A stretch of 64,000 bases of DNA from Membranipora membranacea (GCA_914767715.1 OU612067.1:3908001-3972000); one strand, 5' to 3'. Numbered from the stretch's first letter, positions 1 through 12,210 are shown. Numbers and translations: made by a program. Notes: generated by a model not told the origin, from the sequence alone.

Positions 1-717
1 TTAATTCAGGAGGATAAATTCTTTACTTCCTCATAGCATAAAGTTGAGTACTGGCTAAGCTCGTTATGTATGAATCCAATTCAAATGATAACTATGTCAT
101 TAACTCAAGAGGGTATATTCTTTGCATACTCAACTTGACAGGAGATGACAACACGCTAATCAGCTCAAGGAACTGAGGCTCGTCCAGCAGCACGAAAACA
201 AATTATACCGTTTTAGCTGAATTTTGTTATCTGATCCGGACTATAGTGTCAACAAAACCAAATTTTCTCATGGGAAAGAGGTAAACACTGGCTAGACTCT
301 CTTAGTATAGAAGTGGAAGCATCAGATTAAGAATTAAGTGTAACTGTGCAACCAAACTTCTCCATAGTTAGGTTGTAAACATTGGTTGGACTTCTTCATG
401 GAGAAACTGTCACAAGTGAGAATGGTCTATTCACTAGATTATTCTTATTATTATTATTATTATTATTTATAGAGTATTCATATACGAGACAACACTTTCA
501 TTATGCAAAAATTGGGGTTTCGTAAATATTGGGTGTCATTAAATCACTTTTAATAATCAGCGATCCCTTCTCTGTTTTTTGAGAGGATCAAGGGTTTTGT
601 TAGCCTGTCTTGACAAGCTTGTAAAGACAGGCAAGAGTTTGTATAATTTATGTACAATTAAATTGTTTTTGTTTTTGTTTTTTCAAGGGGAACCAATAGT
701 TTTTTGCATTTTTATAT
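1..717. other. Non-coding, AT-rich sequence
   Basis: No convincing coding sequence. The only notable item is a trinucleotide microsatellite (listed separately). Poly-T/TG-rich sequence at about 660-690 precedes the ORF on the minus strand. Confidence 0.5.
440..470. repeat. (TTA)n microsatellite
   Basis: About eight uninterrupted TTA units, seen directly. Likely polymorphic in length. Confidence 0.8.
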
Positions 718-1291
718 TCAAATTATATTGATTGATGGGCAAACGCGATTAGTCCGGTGGCAGCCCCCTCCTATCTTACCACTTCCACTTATTATTTTGG
801 GTTGATAGGGTTCCTTGTAGAGTTTTTCATGCTGCTCGCAATGGTAATGTTGTAACTTACACTGAGTTGCACCATAGGCGGCAAAATAGCTGCCAGGAAA
901 AGGGAAAGTGGTCAAAAAATGATGATATGGTGTCGAAAGATCCAAAATCTGAAAGAGTATGTCATAATTAGTTGATCTACATGTTGGCATGGGTCTGCGA
1001 TCATAGATAGCTGAGATGCAGCTAACAACAGTTGCCTTATCCCCGTATATCACTTGTATATAACCATCATTAATATGAAAGCATTTCTTCAATTTTGCTG
1101 CCACCTCGAAAAATGGCTTCTGACAAACTTAGAAAGCTGATTTTTTTTATGATGATCTTGTATTGACCCTCCCATCGCTTAACAATATATTGCAATTCTC
1201 TGAGTGAGTTTTTGTTCAAATGGTTCGAACATGCAATGTTCATAGGCTGTTTGTTCAAGGTTGGCCCAAGATGTGTTTTAGGGCCGCCCAT
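718..1291 (-). pseudogene. Unrecognised coding-like region in two frames
   Basis: Two overlapping minus-strand frames, 1070-1291 (73 codons) then 718-1104 (128 codons), read like one protein broken by a frameshift near 1100. The downstream frame has ordinary amino-acid composition, with motifs such as STNYDILFQILDLSTPYHHF and PFPGSYFAAYGATQCK and a Cys/His-rich end (HYHCEQH, GGCHRTNRVC). That is unlike a chance ORF in AT-rich DNA. I do not recognise the family. No intron borders or neighbouring partners were identified. It may be an exon of a decayed mobile-element gene; the many transposon fragments nearby make that the default guess. The supplied start codons are probably not real starts. 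Confidence 0.35.
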
Positions 1292-1449
1292 GGCGCTGAA
1301 GGATAGCTCACATGTTTCAGTGTTGGATGTATTTATTAACTCTTAATCCTATAACAAGCTGAATCTGCCATTATAAAACAGCTTCACCAGTGCTATCGCT
1401 TCATAATCCCTAATCTGCTACAAACAAACCTGCTATTTAGGACGCGAAA

Positions 1450-1830
1450 GTATCAATATAGAGATTGCTTGGTGCTGAACTGCTTTTGGTAATCGTGCTA
1501 ACGTGGTACCGTAGTACCGTCCGGCCCTGAGGTGGTATAGTGATTTCCTGATGCTGAACTGCGGTTAGCGAATCTGCTATGTATGATAACCTAGTATCCT
1601 CTCCTCCCGAAGGTGGAGTATAGCGAATGCTCGACGTGGATCTGCTGGTATATGTCAATGTACTGATGGCAGCTGCTAATCGACTATGAGATACTGCAGT
1701 CTCTGCCTGCCCGCAGGTGGTCTAATAGAGATCGCACTATATACCGTCTTTACATTTCAATGTACTGATGCCAGCTGTTTCATCGACTATGTGATACCTT
1801 GGTACCATCTAAGAGGACTGAGCTGTGAGC
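1450..1830. repeat. Degenerate tandem repeat, about 80-100 bp units
   Basis: Three related blocks each contain a CC-rich stretch followed by a GGTGG core (near 1530, 1612 and 1715) and flanking AACTGC / TGTACTGATG / TCGACTATG phrases. Spacing is uneven, so the array is old. ORFs at 1437-1658 and 1686-1868 run through it and are judged by-products. Confidence 0.4.
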
Positions 1831-2162
1831 ATTCTATATATATCTATATCAGGACTTTGTTTTGTTAACTGGCAGCAGGGACCCGGCCCAGATAAGATTG
1901 AACTGGCATAGATGGCTGCGGTCATATGCATCGATATCTCCATAATTGCCCTCATGGAGCGTCTTTAATAATATAACATAAATGTCAGCTGCTCTGTATA
2001 GCTGACGATATTTGCGTTAGTGTTCTCAGTTGAAGTCTCATGGCATAAAATGGTAGAGAGTATGAGACTCAGGGAAACAACGGCTTGAAAGCTGCCGTGT
2101 CACAGCGAGAGTTTGCCATAATAGCCGCCCAATTAGTGTAATAAGGCGTTATGTAACTATTG

Positions 2163-2197
2163 GAGTTGTGCTCCCTCTTCCCGGGAGGGAACAACTC
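2163..2197. repeat. 35-nt imperfect hairpin
   Basis: GAGTTGT and CTCCCTC pair with GAGGGA and ACAACTC around a CCCGG centre. It lies just beyond the 3' end of the minus-strand LINE and may be its 3' UTR stem or a simple inverted repeat. Confidence 0.35.
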
Positions 2198-2205
2198 ATT
2201 CCATC

Positions 2206-3990
2206 TCACAACAAGTACTTATTATATTGATTAGCTGCCGTCCGGTCCGACGATGAGTGAATTCTGCGTATCATTGTTCTCCAGCTGTCTCCCTGCTTGC
2301 TGTGCATCTGCCAACTGCCAACCGAGATCTTCTTTGCCTTGAGGTTTCGTTTAACAGTGTCTTTAAATCTTAGCTTTGGTCTGCCAATTCCACGTGAGCC
2401 TTCACACAGGTTAGAATATAGGATTTGTATAGATAGTCTTTCATTTCCCATCCTGTGGACATAACTTGACCATCTGAGGTCTCTCTGTATTAAGATGTCA
2501 TACACACTCATCATGTTGGTTTTTTCCAGCATTTGTAACGAAGTCCCACCATTTTATGTTTAGAATCTGTCAGAGTTGTCGCATCATAATATATATATGT
2601 GTATTTAGTTTGTGCGCAGCAACTCTGTACACAGTCCAGGCTTCACTTCCATAGAGAAGCGTTGACAGACTGATTGCTTTATAGAAGGCACATTTTGTTC
2701 CAATGGTGAGATCTTTGTTATTCCACATCCTGACTTTAAGTCGGCCTAAGGCTTTTGTGGTGTTGGAAGTCCGGGTTTCGAGTTTGTCATCAAGTCTGTT
2801 GGTGTTGCTGATGGTTGAGACGAGGTATTCAAACTTAGAAGTATCATTTCTGTTTTTTTATGCTTATTTTCAGTCCAAAAGCCTTGGCAGCCTGGGCAAA
2901 CATGGTGATTATCTCCTGTGCATCTTGATGGGTATGAGCCACAAACGCTGTGTCATCAGCAAACATGAGTTCACGCACTAGAACTTTCTGTCTTTTTGTA
3001 GACTTGTACTGATTGACATTAAAAAGATGGGCACCTGGTCGACTTTGTATCCATACTCCTCTGTTATGATCAGTGAAAGCATGGTGAAGTACTAAAGATA
3101 GAAATATTGAGAAGAGCGTAGGGGCCAAAACACAGCCCTGTTGACACCATTGTTGATTCCAAATGCACGCGATAGATCACAAATAGAAACAAATCTGTGC
3201 TTTCATGTTGGTGTGAAGAGAAGCCACAAAGTTCACAAACCTCTCTGGACAGCCAATTTTCTTGAGCATTGTCCACAGCAAGGTGCGGTTGACTGGAGGC
3301 CTTAGTTAAGTCTACAAACACCATGAACAGTGGCATGTTTTGTTCTATGCATTTCTCCTGTATTTGTTTTAGGGAGAAGATCATGTCTGTAGTTCCCCCT
3401 GCCTTAATCCACATTGAGCATCAGGGAGGAGATTCTCTGCCACACTTGATAGCCTGTTGAGTAGGACCCGAGCAAACACCTTTCCTGAAATGGACAGTTG
3501 GGATATGCTGCGGTAGCCATATACCTTTCTGTCGTCTTACTTGGAAATAGTGATCAGCCGGGCGTCTTTCCAGTCCTTTGGCACCACTGAGATTGCTACA
3601 CCATGCTCCCGAACCTTTCCATCAGGTTTGTCGCTCCAGAAGATTGTGTAGCCTGCTTCCTCTCTTATAGAACCAGCATCAGGAAACCGAACTTCACTCA
3701 GAGCAGCTATATCAATGTTATACTTTAATTCACTTGCTACATTATTTCGATCCAGCATTGTCCGTATGTTCCATGCTGCAAATTTTAAATCCATGTAATC
3801 CTGGACCTTTTTATCTTGGGTGTCGTCCTGCCAGTATTTATATCTTTTCTTGTTAGAGTTCATGAATTTACAGGATTTTGCTGGCAATAATTTGTTAGGC
3901 AACACTAAGTTTTGCCAGTTGATAGTGGAACCCTCTCCACTGATACACAATGCTGAGCTGGCGAGGGTGATCTGAGACAAGCAGAGCGGT
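2206..3990 (-). pseudogene. APE-type LINE, internally deleted (EN start fused to RT)
   Basis: Reading down the minus strand from 3980: the beginning of an APE-type endonuclease (LKFAAWNIRTMLDR, then IAALSEVRFPDAG), then directly the entry to a reverse transcriptase (VPKDWKDARLITI; SISGKVFARVLLNRL near 3440-3530), the RT catalytic FADD at about 2952-2963, the thumb region (2535-2840, including YGSEAWTVYR), and the C-terminal RPKLRFKDTVKRNLKAKK block (2206-2532). Most of the endonuclease is missing, so the junction is an internal deletion. Several frameshifts and stops split the frame (pieces at 2206-2532, 2844-3128, 3070-3414, 3537-3980). The family is a non-LTR retrotransposon; the clade is not settled. 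Clearly dead. Confidence 0.85.
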
Positions 3991-4362
3991 GCATCAGTCG
4001 CTGTGACTGGCCATGATGTAATATGATCATCATGCCCTCACAGATTGTCACATGTCTAGGTTTGTAGTCAGGGTTTCGGTCCCTTAGATCCTCATACTTT
4101 TAGCCTGGTATAAGTCCAGTTACCAGTGGTGACCATGGGGAGGTAAGTGCAAAATCTTGATTGGTCTGTGAGTCCCTTCTTCAGAGTTGTCACAGCTCAG
4201 CCCTTGGTGTTTGGATCCAGGTAGCTCGATAATAATCCATTCACCACCACCTTAATTCTGCTATTAACTCTCTTTTTACACCTGAGGCAGAAGTTGTCTT
4301 TACATTTCTAATGGGGCTACAACTGCTGATGAAAAAATTGATCCTGATGAAGCTAAAACTGA
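3991..4362. other. Possible 5' part of the 2206-3990 LINE; otherwise no gene
   Basis: Minus-strand translation directly upstream of the endonuclease fragment is partly open and may be LINE 5' sequence, but it carries no motif I can name. Confidence 0.3.
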
Positions 4363-4825
4363 GTGCAAAATGGTGAACTGAAAATTGTGGTTTGTGATTG
4401 GAAAATTGTTTCTAGCTTAAATGGTTTGAACATACAAAATGGTCATGGCCCAGTTGGTGCTCAGAAATTAAATGAATTACCCAATCAGGTTAAGCTGAGT
4501 CAATCCCTTGCTTCTTTCAAAAATGCCACTCGGAGCCACGTCCTCAAACTTCTCAATTAATTAAGTCAGTTGTTATCATTTCTGTTTAGCCTACTGCTGC
4601 ATTGTTCTACCTTAACTTTTCTTTTCCCAGCTATTGTGTATTAACTTGTGTAATGTTTTACTGCTAATTAGTACCTGTGTGTACTTCGTAATTTTACCTG
4701 CCATTGTTCTTGATTTTTAGTAACATGTCCTATTAATTCTACATCTAAATTTATCGATATTTCTGATTTCCGGGTACAAGTCCTAAGGACTTATACTTCT
4801 CCAGAATAAAAATGGAATATATACA
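4363..4825 (+). pseudogene. 3' end of a second LINE (C-terminus and 3' UTR)
   Basis: The frame ending at 4560 contains LNELPNQVKLSQSLASFK followed by a basic stretch and stop. This matches the usual C-terminal tail of Jockey/CR1-like LINE reverse transcriptases (W-N-x-LP.. then a phrase like SFK..L..HL). After the stop comes about 260 bp of non-coding sequence ending in an AATAAAAATGGAATA-type tail near 4806-4820, as expected for a LINE 3' UTR. Everything upstream of the tail is absent, as is normal for a 5'-truncated insertion. It is opposite in strand to the LINE on its left. Assignment rests on the short tail motif only. Confidence 0.5.
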
Positions 4826-6377
4826 TGGGGCATATCACGATGGTAGATTGGATAATCTTTGTTGGTTGATGAATGTCTGTTTCCAACACCACAGCGAACC
4901 TGTCAAATGTATGTACTGTACACACATTTGATCGTTGAACGCAAAATAGGTTACTCAATCAAGGGAACAGCTATTTTTTTCCACACCTTTCCCACAGATC
5001 TATATTTTTACATTTTACATTTACATTCTCATGGAAATGACAATTGTACCTGAAAGATAAGTGAAAAAAAGGCCACACAACCCAAATATCGGATCGAGTG
5101 TTTAGCGCAACTTCAAGACCGCTTCCTATCCTAAGCATCAGAGAAATTAATTTTCAGTCAGCTGAAAAACAGTTTCAAACAAAAATTCCTGATCAAGGAA
5201 CATCTTGAGCAATTTTCTGTTATGTTTAATACTGTTTCGTGAAGCAAGTCTAAACCGCTATAGTACTTTAAGAAAAACAATGGCGCTATCGACCCAAAAT
5301 TGAAATTTTGAGACAATTTTACTATATATGATATATGCTATTTTTGGAGAAGATCAAACTTTTTTCACCTGAGTGGTTATCGGTCTACCAAAATACAGAG
5401 ATAAATTGCAGCAGCTGAAGTCAAAAAGACTTTACAGCAAAAAGTGGCACCTGCTCGCTAGATACATATACTGTAAGAAACCACTTTTGAATGAACTTAT
5501 TATAAAAAAATCGGAAAGCTATTGGAACAATGAACAACAGATATATCATTATGGGCATATAATCATAAATTACTTACGGATACATATTATATGCAAAATC
5601 AATGCAGCTCAGAAAAGCACTAATGTTTCACTATTGGGTAAGAGTAAGGAGCCGACATATTATTTGATAACAAATAAACAATATCAGTATCAGATGAATT
5701 GCAAAATGATAAGTATGACAGGCCATGACAAAAAGAAAAAATCACTCTAGCTTAAATATTAAATTTATTTACCCTCCATGGCTGCAGCCTCCCTTATTTT
5801 GGAGTTGTCCTCTCAGAGGATGTTGCAAAAAAGATCAGTATACCAAGGAGTAGGGCAATCAAATCAATGCTCACAACTGTTGACCAATCAATATGCTTGA
5901 CACTGAAAAGTGAAAGGTTAGAGTTCACACGTGTGGTCTAGGCTCTGACATTTTTGCAAGTGCCTTCATTCTGCGTGATTATCACCATGAAGCCTAAAAC
6001 CAGACTGACCGTGCCCTGTAGAAGTTACTGAACAATTGTATAGAAAGGTGCAACATAAGGCAGCTAGTGATGTAGTAATGACTTAACCTAAATATCAACA
6101 CATAAGTGAACATATGGAGTAAGGTAAGAGAACTCATTGGAAGCAAGGTCTCCTTGTTTGAAGGATGAACTTGAAATTTCATTCATTGATTATGATGATG
6201 GACTCGGATCAGGTGAGAGGACTGTCAGCAAGGACTGGAGCAACAGTTACTACCTACTTGCTGTGAGTTCTTGTTGAATTGTCATGACTATGGCATGCGT
6301 AGCTACACTAAATAATGCTTGAGCTTGTAGTGGAATAGATTATATTAGAAGGGCAGGTCCACTCACTGAAAGGACTC
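4826..6377. other. No supported gene
   Basis: A 125-codon frame at 5373-5750 (+) is Lys/Tyr/Ile-rich as expected from A-rich DNA and has no motif. The 13-mer GAGTTGTCCTCTC, found elsewhere in the window, occurs at 5802-5814. Confidence 0.5.
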
Positions 6378-6386
6378 TTAGCAGAA

Positions 6387-6497
6387 CATGGGCCCCTGGG
6401 ACTTGCATGTCTTTACTAACTTTGCCAATGTCCACTATCACTACTGGTTGATAGTGGACATTGGCAAAGTAAAGACATGCAAGTCCCAGGGGCCCAT
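6387..6497. mobile_element. 111-bp near-perfect palindromic insertion with 9-bp TSD
   Basis: The sequence ATGGGCCCCTGGGACTTGCA (from 6388) is mirrored exactly at the right end (to 6497). Arms of about 50 nt pair fully except for four extra bases (near 6417-6420) in the left arm; the loop is about 8 nt (CTACTGGT). The unit is flanked by direct repeats TTAGCAGAA at 6378-6386 and 6498-6506, a 9-bp target-site duplication. It encodes nothing. Near-perfect arms mean a recent origin. Nine-bp duplications are usual for Mutator-like elements; a hairpin formed by template switching would not by itself make flanking direct repeats. A second unit of the same design lies at 56718-56787. Confidence 0.75.
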
Positions 6498-6506
6498 TTA
6501 GCAGAA

Positions 6507-9500
6507 GTAGTCTTATGCAAAATATCTGCTTGGGCCAAGTTCTTACAACATAAAAGGGTGTAGGTTACTTACTAGTCTAATACCAGTATGCATGTATATA
6601 TCTTATCTATGCTAGTGTACTGTATGTATACCTTGAATTGTACTAGGCCTACTTGTTTTTCGTTCAGTGACTGCATACTACTTTCTTTGACAAAAGCTGG
6701 CAAATTACATACGCGTCGCATGCTTATAACTCCACACTCGCATTGCTACTACCAATGACCATAATATGGGCATGGCTGAGACTTACTGCTGCTACTTACT
6801 TACTGCTGCTTTATGTCCAAAAACTGAGGCACGCCCCTTACGCCCCCTAGGCGGTCTAGCGTGATGTCGTCTTTGATGTAAGTAAGCTAACTTACACCTA
6901 CTACTCTAAGTCAGTTTACCACTCATATATTTCTCATAGAAATCATGTGTTTTGTCTACAAATACTAAGAAGGAAGTCAAGTACTATGTTCCTACTTTAG
7001 TATTAGTTTGTAGCAGCAAGTCATTTAGAGATTGAAGTTCATAGTAAAATGTTCTTCCTTGTTAACAAATGATAATAACCCCAGTTGGCCTGTGAAGCAA
7101 CACCATGTTGTGCAACTGCGGTTACAAATGTAATGGGTGACCTATTACAATCGTAACCAGCGAAAAATGGGGGCTAATACTTGTCCTGGGACTTTAAATA
7201 GTTAGCATAATAGTGATGTTTTTTTGTGCCAAAATATCTATTGAAAATCGCTCTAAACTGCAAGACATTTTTCTTTCAAACTGATTCGCCTGCAAAACGT
7301 TCCATCAGAGTATATACTATTCTATCAGTAAGGGAGTGATTTTGGAACAATACCCCAGAGATAACTACCTAGCTTTATCACAAGAAAAGCTACTAATGCT
7401 AGCTTAAGCATGGTTTAAGAAAGAAGGACAAAATGAACCATTATCAACATTTTACCGCTCTAGGACAATCACAAAACTCTTTTCATATTGATTGTTCCAG
7501 GCTCTTTAGATATCATGCTTAATCTTACATTCTGGTCTCACCCTATCAAATCGTTTTTGTTTGTATTTGAGAGGATTCTTCTATGTACTACAGAGTGTGT
7601 TGGTGACTAGAATTTATGATGGAGAAAGCTGCTCAAAGAGGCTAGGAAGAAGTTGTGACAGATTTGTCTGTTGCTGATACCCAGCAAGTGAAGAATATCA
7701 CCATGCTCGCGAAAACTCTTTTAAAAGTGAGTTATATTTTTACATTCAATTATTTCAACACGGCATTACCACTGATGGTGGGCAAATTTCTATGTGTTTT
7801 CTTGAAAGATCTCTTTTACTCTAAATTTCATTGTAACTTAAAAGCAACATTGAGTTCTGGGTAATGTAAGGTTTGAGTGATCTCATACAAAGCGTGAAAC
7901 TGCAAATCCGAGTGCAAAAGGACAAAAAAATCCAGCTCTGGACTTATAAAGTTGTTCAAGAGTTTATAAATAACAGAAGGTTAATCATCATACCTCACTA
8001 CCTTCAATCAGCAATGATTGGCTTCCCATAACTTCCTTATTATAACCTGCCTGAAGCTATGAAATATGGGCCTTATCACTGAGTCCCATTTGGGCAAGCC
8101 CATTAGAATGTCAACGGGAAGCCAATAAGCAACTGGTTAAATCTTAGGGATATTCAATAGCCAGCAAGCTGAAGTCCTAAATTCTGCATTTGAAGGCATT
8201 TTAAAGACCTTGTAACATAGGTGTAACCTCCATCACTGAATGCCGAACAGGTTCGTATAATCCTATCACTGAAAACAATTTTGAGATTAGTTGATTTGAT
8301 TCGCTTATTTAAGTTTGTATATTCTTCTAGGACTGAACGGTTACGGTACATGTGTACATGTATGCACATTTTGAAGAAAACTTTTGATGAGTTGAGGTCT
8401 CTCCCTCTCTCTAGTGAAGCTACCTAGATGGACTAGAAGTGAATGTAGGATTCTGCATCCTCAACTTGGAAAAACCAAAACCATGTTTGAAAAGGTAGGC
8501 CCAATTTATTCTTTTGATGACAGCGGTATTATTTTAGCACAATGTCATGGCACTCACTCAATAATTTCCATAGTATTCATCTGACAAACGTGACATGATT
8601 TAGCAACTTCCATTCCAAAGCTGGATGTAATTTCGGACTGAGATGTCAGTCAGTAAAATGTCATTAGACAGCAAATCTGATGCAATAAGCTGTCAGACTG
8701 TTGTACTGTGTAATAAAATTGAGGGAATAGCACACATCGGTAACTTACAAGAGCCAATATGTGATTAACTTTTACTGTTATCCATGATTTGTCTCTCTTA
8801 TTATAGGTAACGTCTCAGCTAAAGCTATATGTAAGCTGTTGTACTGCGACCGAGAACGGCGTGTGACAATATAGTAGGACCAGCAGCTCTACTGTCACAG
8901 GGAGAGCTTACTTCACAAACAAGTAGGTGGCTGTAACGGTAATCTGCAACCTGAGCCTTTACTTTTATGAGAAGCCGTGAGTGGCTTGTGTTTTGCCTGT
9001 AGTCATACTTTGTCTTCAGCAGTTGCTTTCTTTTTTCATGCTAACCATACGTTGGCACATCACAAATCTCTGCTACATGTGAGGCATCTTGTTTTCCTCC
9101 TGCCTATTTGTATTGGATGTTGTTGGCGGTGTCCGCAAGTGAAGCCTCATCCACTTAAGCTTTTTTTTTTCATTTACTGTGCCATCCTCCAAAGCTTTTT
9201 GGATGTATTTTTTTCTTCGATTCGTTTTCCTTTTGATTCAATTTGATTGACTATAGGGATGAGGACCGGATTATGTCAGAATGAGGTGGTGCTATTTCTG
9301 TCACTCCTGCTCAATATTTTGTTGCTCTTGGTCTGTGTTGGCACTTTTTGTTCTCACTCATTCAATGAGGCTTTCAAGATGTTGTGATTGAAGCGATAGG
9401 GGAAGGGAAGGTAAGTAGGACCAAAAATCCCATTTTTGCTGATTGCCTGTACCAAAAAAGTCGGCTTTTTAAAAATGTGGTGTGCATTAGATAGTGAAAC

Positions 9501-9570
9501 TTTTTAACCAAATTGACTCGCATGGGTTTTAATCTGATTGGAAGTATAACTATAAAAAAAAGTAAATTCT
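6507..9570. other. No supported gene
   Basis: Short frames at 7655-7864, 8154-8369 and 8977-9246 have no recognisable motifs, and the last is Phe/Leu/His-rich low-complexity. No RNA gene or clear repeat structure was found. Confidence 0.5.
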
Positions 9571-9585
9571 TTGAACCAACTATTT

Positions 9586-9655
9586 CGGTTCAACTTACCC
9601 CGTAGCCGGGATAAGTTGGTCCGATCACATTTGGTGCATGGGGCAAGTTGAACCG
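9586..9655. repeat. Inverted repeat built on a GGGGYAAGTTGRACC motif
   Basis: CGGTTCAACTTACCCC (9586-9601) is the inverted copy, with one mismatch, of GGGGCAAGTTGAACCG (9640-9655). A third variant in direct orientation (GGGATAAGTTGGTCC) sits between them. Possibly the end of a DNA transposon with subterminal repeats; no partner end was located. Confidence 0.5.
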
Positions 9656-9916
9656 GTATGGTTATTCAAGCTAATATTCAATATTGTATTGTATTTAACG
9701 TGCTATGATAATATAATCCAGCTCTCATAAAGAAATAAATGTATGTATATGCAGTATGAAATCCGTGAAACCACACATAGTATAAAAATATTAGAATAGT
9801 ATAATATTAAAATTTACATTATTTATATTAGCTATGGCGTGGTATTAATACAGCAGAGTAGAAAGCTTTGAGAAGCTAGCGCATTTCATAGTCTTTGGAT
9901 GCTATGTTTCCAAAGT

Positions 9917-10300
9917 TCATACTTCCAAAGTACGAGCTGTTGTCCCAGAAGACATTGGAGCGCCGAGGATTTGGATTATTTGTGCAGAGCAATCAAACGG
10001 GATTTCTTCATTCTCTGGCTTGACATAAGTGCCTTGAGGGGTTCGCATGTAGAAGTCGATCTTGTAATCCTCCTCTGACTTCACAACGATCATACCAACA
10101 TATACAAGGGACTTCATCTTCATCACATTCTCTGCATCAATTCTCACCAGGACGAACTGTCCGATGTCTGCTTCGGGATTCGGATGATCAACTTCTGATT
10201 CTGCAACTGAATCAGTGTCGCTCTCTTCAATTGGCATGGCAAAATTCTCCTCATCTACTGAGCTAGAATCAGGAGTTAATGCCCTAGGTTTAGGCTTCAT
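9917..10300 (-). CDS. Small acidic protein or last exon, family unknown
   Basis: A 127-codon frame starting MKPKPRALTPDSSSVDEE. The N-terminal 45 residues are acidic and Ser-rich. The remainder (about 46-115) looks like a compact beta-rich domain: IGQFVLVRIDAENVMKMKSL, YVGMIVVKSEEDYKIDFYMR, then a Pro/Glu turn. This resembles the C-terminal 'FVLV..YxGxV..V.FM' tail I associate with some transposon-derived invertebrate proteins (family knowledge, not a search). A real ATG heads it, and upstream (10301-10380) has no in-frame continuation that I can defend. It could be the last exon of a split gene. Function not assigned. Confidence 0.45.
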   Translation of the reverse strand: MKPKPRALTPDSSSVDEENFAMPIEESDTDSVAESEVDHPNPEADIGQFVLVRIDAENVMKMKSLVYVGMIVVKSEEDYKIDFYMRTPQGTYVKPENEEIPFDCSAQIIQILGAPMSSGTTARTLEV

Positions 10301-12188
10301 CTTTTCTAATCTATTCTAGTATATTCATGTTTTCAACCTCTTTTTTTATGTCTGTGGACTGCTGTTGTCGTTCAATGAAGGCAGTCTGATGAATCTTTGA
10401 ATTGAAAAGTGAACTATGTCTGTATGCTTGCTGCTACTGTTACAGTCAAATGTATTTCCTGGTTTTCATTTTCCTCGCTAAATCATCTTGCATGATTTGT
10501 TTTTCTGTTTTTTTTTCATGCATTGAGAAGCCTTTTTTGATTGAAAGGATACCTTTCGCTTTCACACACTGCATAGAAACTGCCTTGAACCAAGATGAAC
10601 TATATCTCGGAACTCAACTCGTGCTTGATAACCGTGCACAATGGAACATCTTGTAGATGAAGGCCATTTGACTGGCCCTCCCTTTCTTTCCAATTTTTGT
10701 TACAGTATAATACTTTCATTGATACTCAGGAGCTGTTCAGCTAGTTCCCATCCGTTTTCATTAGATCGGAAATCTCTCAGGACTGGCATGCCAGCCCATT
10801 ATTCAGGCGAGTAACATCTCTTGATGATTGGATATGGTGCTTGAATGTCAGTGCATTTAATGTGTGTCCGGATATAATCTGTATACATAACTCAATAGCC
10901 GAGTCGCAAGTGGCTCTGACACTGGGGTCGCAGCAGCCCAGCTGAATCTAGTCTTGTATCTCTCTCACCTCTGAATCAGGCTCTAAGTACTCACTTTTTA
11001 TTTAGCTGCTTTCCAGCAAACTTTACATAGTATAGAATATAGATACGATACATAAGATACATGAAACACAAGATTGATGATACATGATATGACTCATCTA
11101 ATTAGCGCACCGTTGTACAATGTAAGGGTGGGCAAGCTCTTACTGGTCATTGTTGGGTGTGTACTTGGTAGGGTCAGCAGAACCACTGACTGATCCCCTC
11201 TGGCAACTCGCTCTGTTAGACTCATCAAATTTGCTAGATAATCTGCAACAATGAACACACAGCGACATAGCCCTCATGCGAACCAAATAATTTATCAGCA
11301 TAATACTTGTTTAATTACAGATCTTTCCAACATATATGATTACTCAATATGCATGTTATGGCTTCCTGCCCTGATATCTCTGGTATATTCACGCTGCTGA
11401 ACTATTATACAAGTGCTGCCTTACTATGGTAAAAAGTTCCAATATTGCCCATAATATGCTATAATATTAGCATATAACTGTCAATTTTTAGATGATCACT
11501 TATTGCCTAGCATTAGCCTTGTCAAGCGGCCAAAAGTGGCAGCGTGACAATGTTAGCCTTGCATGTTATGGTGTCTCCTAAGATATGAACATATTATGAT
11601 TGAAAACTTGTAGTTGGTGGACTGTGAACTTTTGAGGCTTTTCCCTTGCCACCCTTATCATTGAGATAAAATACTGTCAACTTAAGCTGGCCAGATTCCT
11701 CCAGCAATGCAGGCCAATTAAAATTCTCATGGTAACGTAGGGCTACGAGCAGTAGTATTATGTAAATAAAAATATATCTCTAATACCCTATAGTTGCTTG
11801 TTAGCATTGTGCTATGTGTTATTTGCAAAAAAGAACCAGTACCTTAGAACTGAGGTACAAGGTGGTAAAGATACCAAACACACATTTATTGGATTTCATT
11901 TCATGAGTTACAAACTAGATTACAGTGCGCTAAATAGCAACATCATAGTATTGCATGAACATTTTGTCAACAAAACCTCAAACTGAAAATTGAGTTTCAA
12001 TTAGTATATTACATATCTTACCTAGCATTCAGTTTATCAATTTATTACAATTAGGATAAATTAACAAGTTTGCATAATATACAACCTCTGCAATGTCCTG
12101 CCAATGAAGTGGCTTTTCGCACTTGAAACCATTAAAAACATGGTGTTGTGTTTGAGATTTGGTAATAATGGTTTAATTGTTTGATAAA
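10301..12188. other. No supported gene
   Basis: Frames at 10402-10656 and 11798-11986 (+) show no motif. No structured repeat was seen. Confidence 0.5.
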
Positions 12189-12210
12189 TTAACCCATTAA
12201 GCCCTAAGCC
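12189..12210. repeat. Candidate piggyBac end at a TTAA site
   Basis: TTAA (12189-12192) is followed by CCCATTAAGCCCTAAGCC. PiggyBac elements insert at TTAA and their termini begin with CCC, and the transposase fragment lies about 500 bp inside. The matching end on the other side was not found, so the assignment is tentative. Confidence 0.4.

Noticed and set aside
5373-5750. 125-codon ORF (+)
   Set aside because: Lys/Ile/Tyr/Asn bias expected of A-rich DNA, no motif, no splice signals or neighbours to support it.
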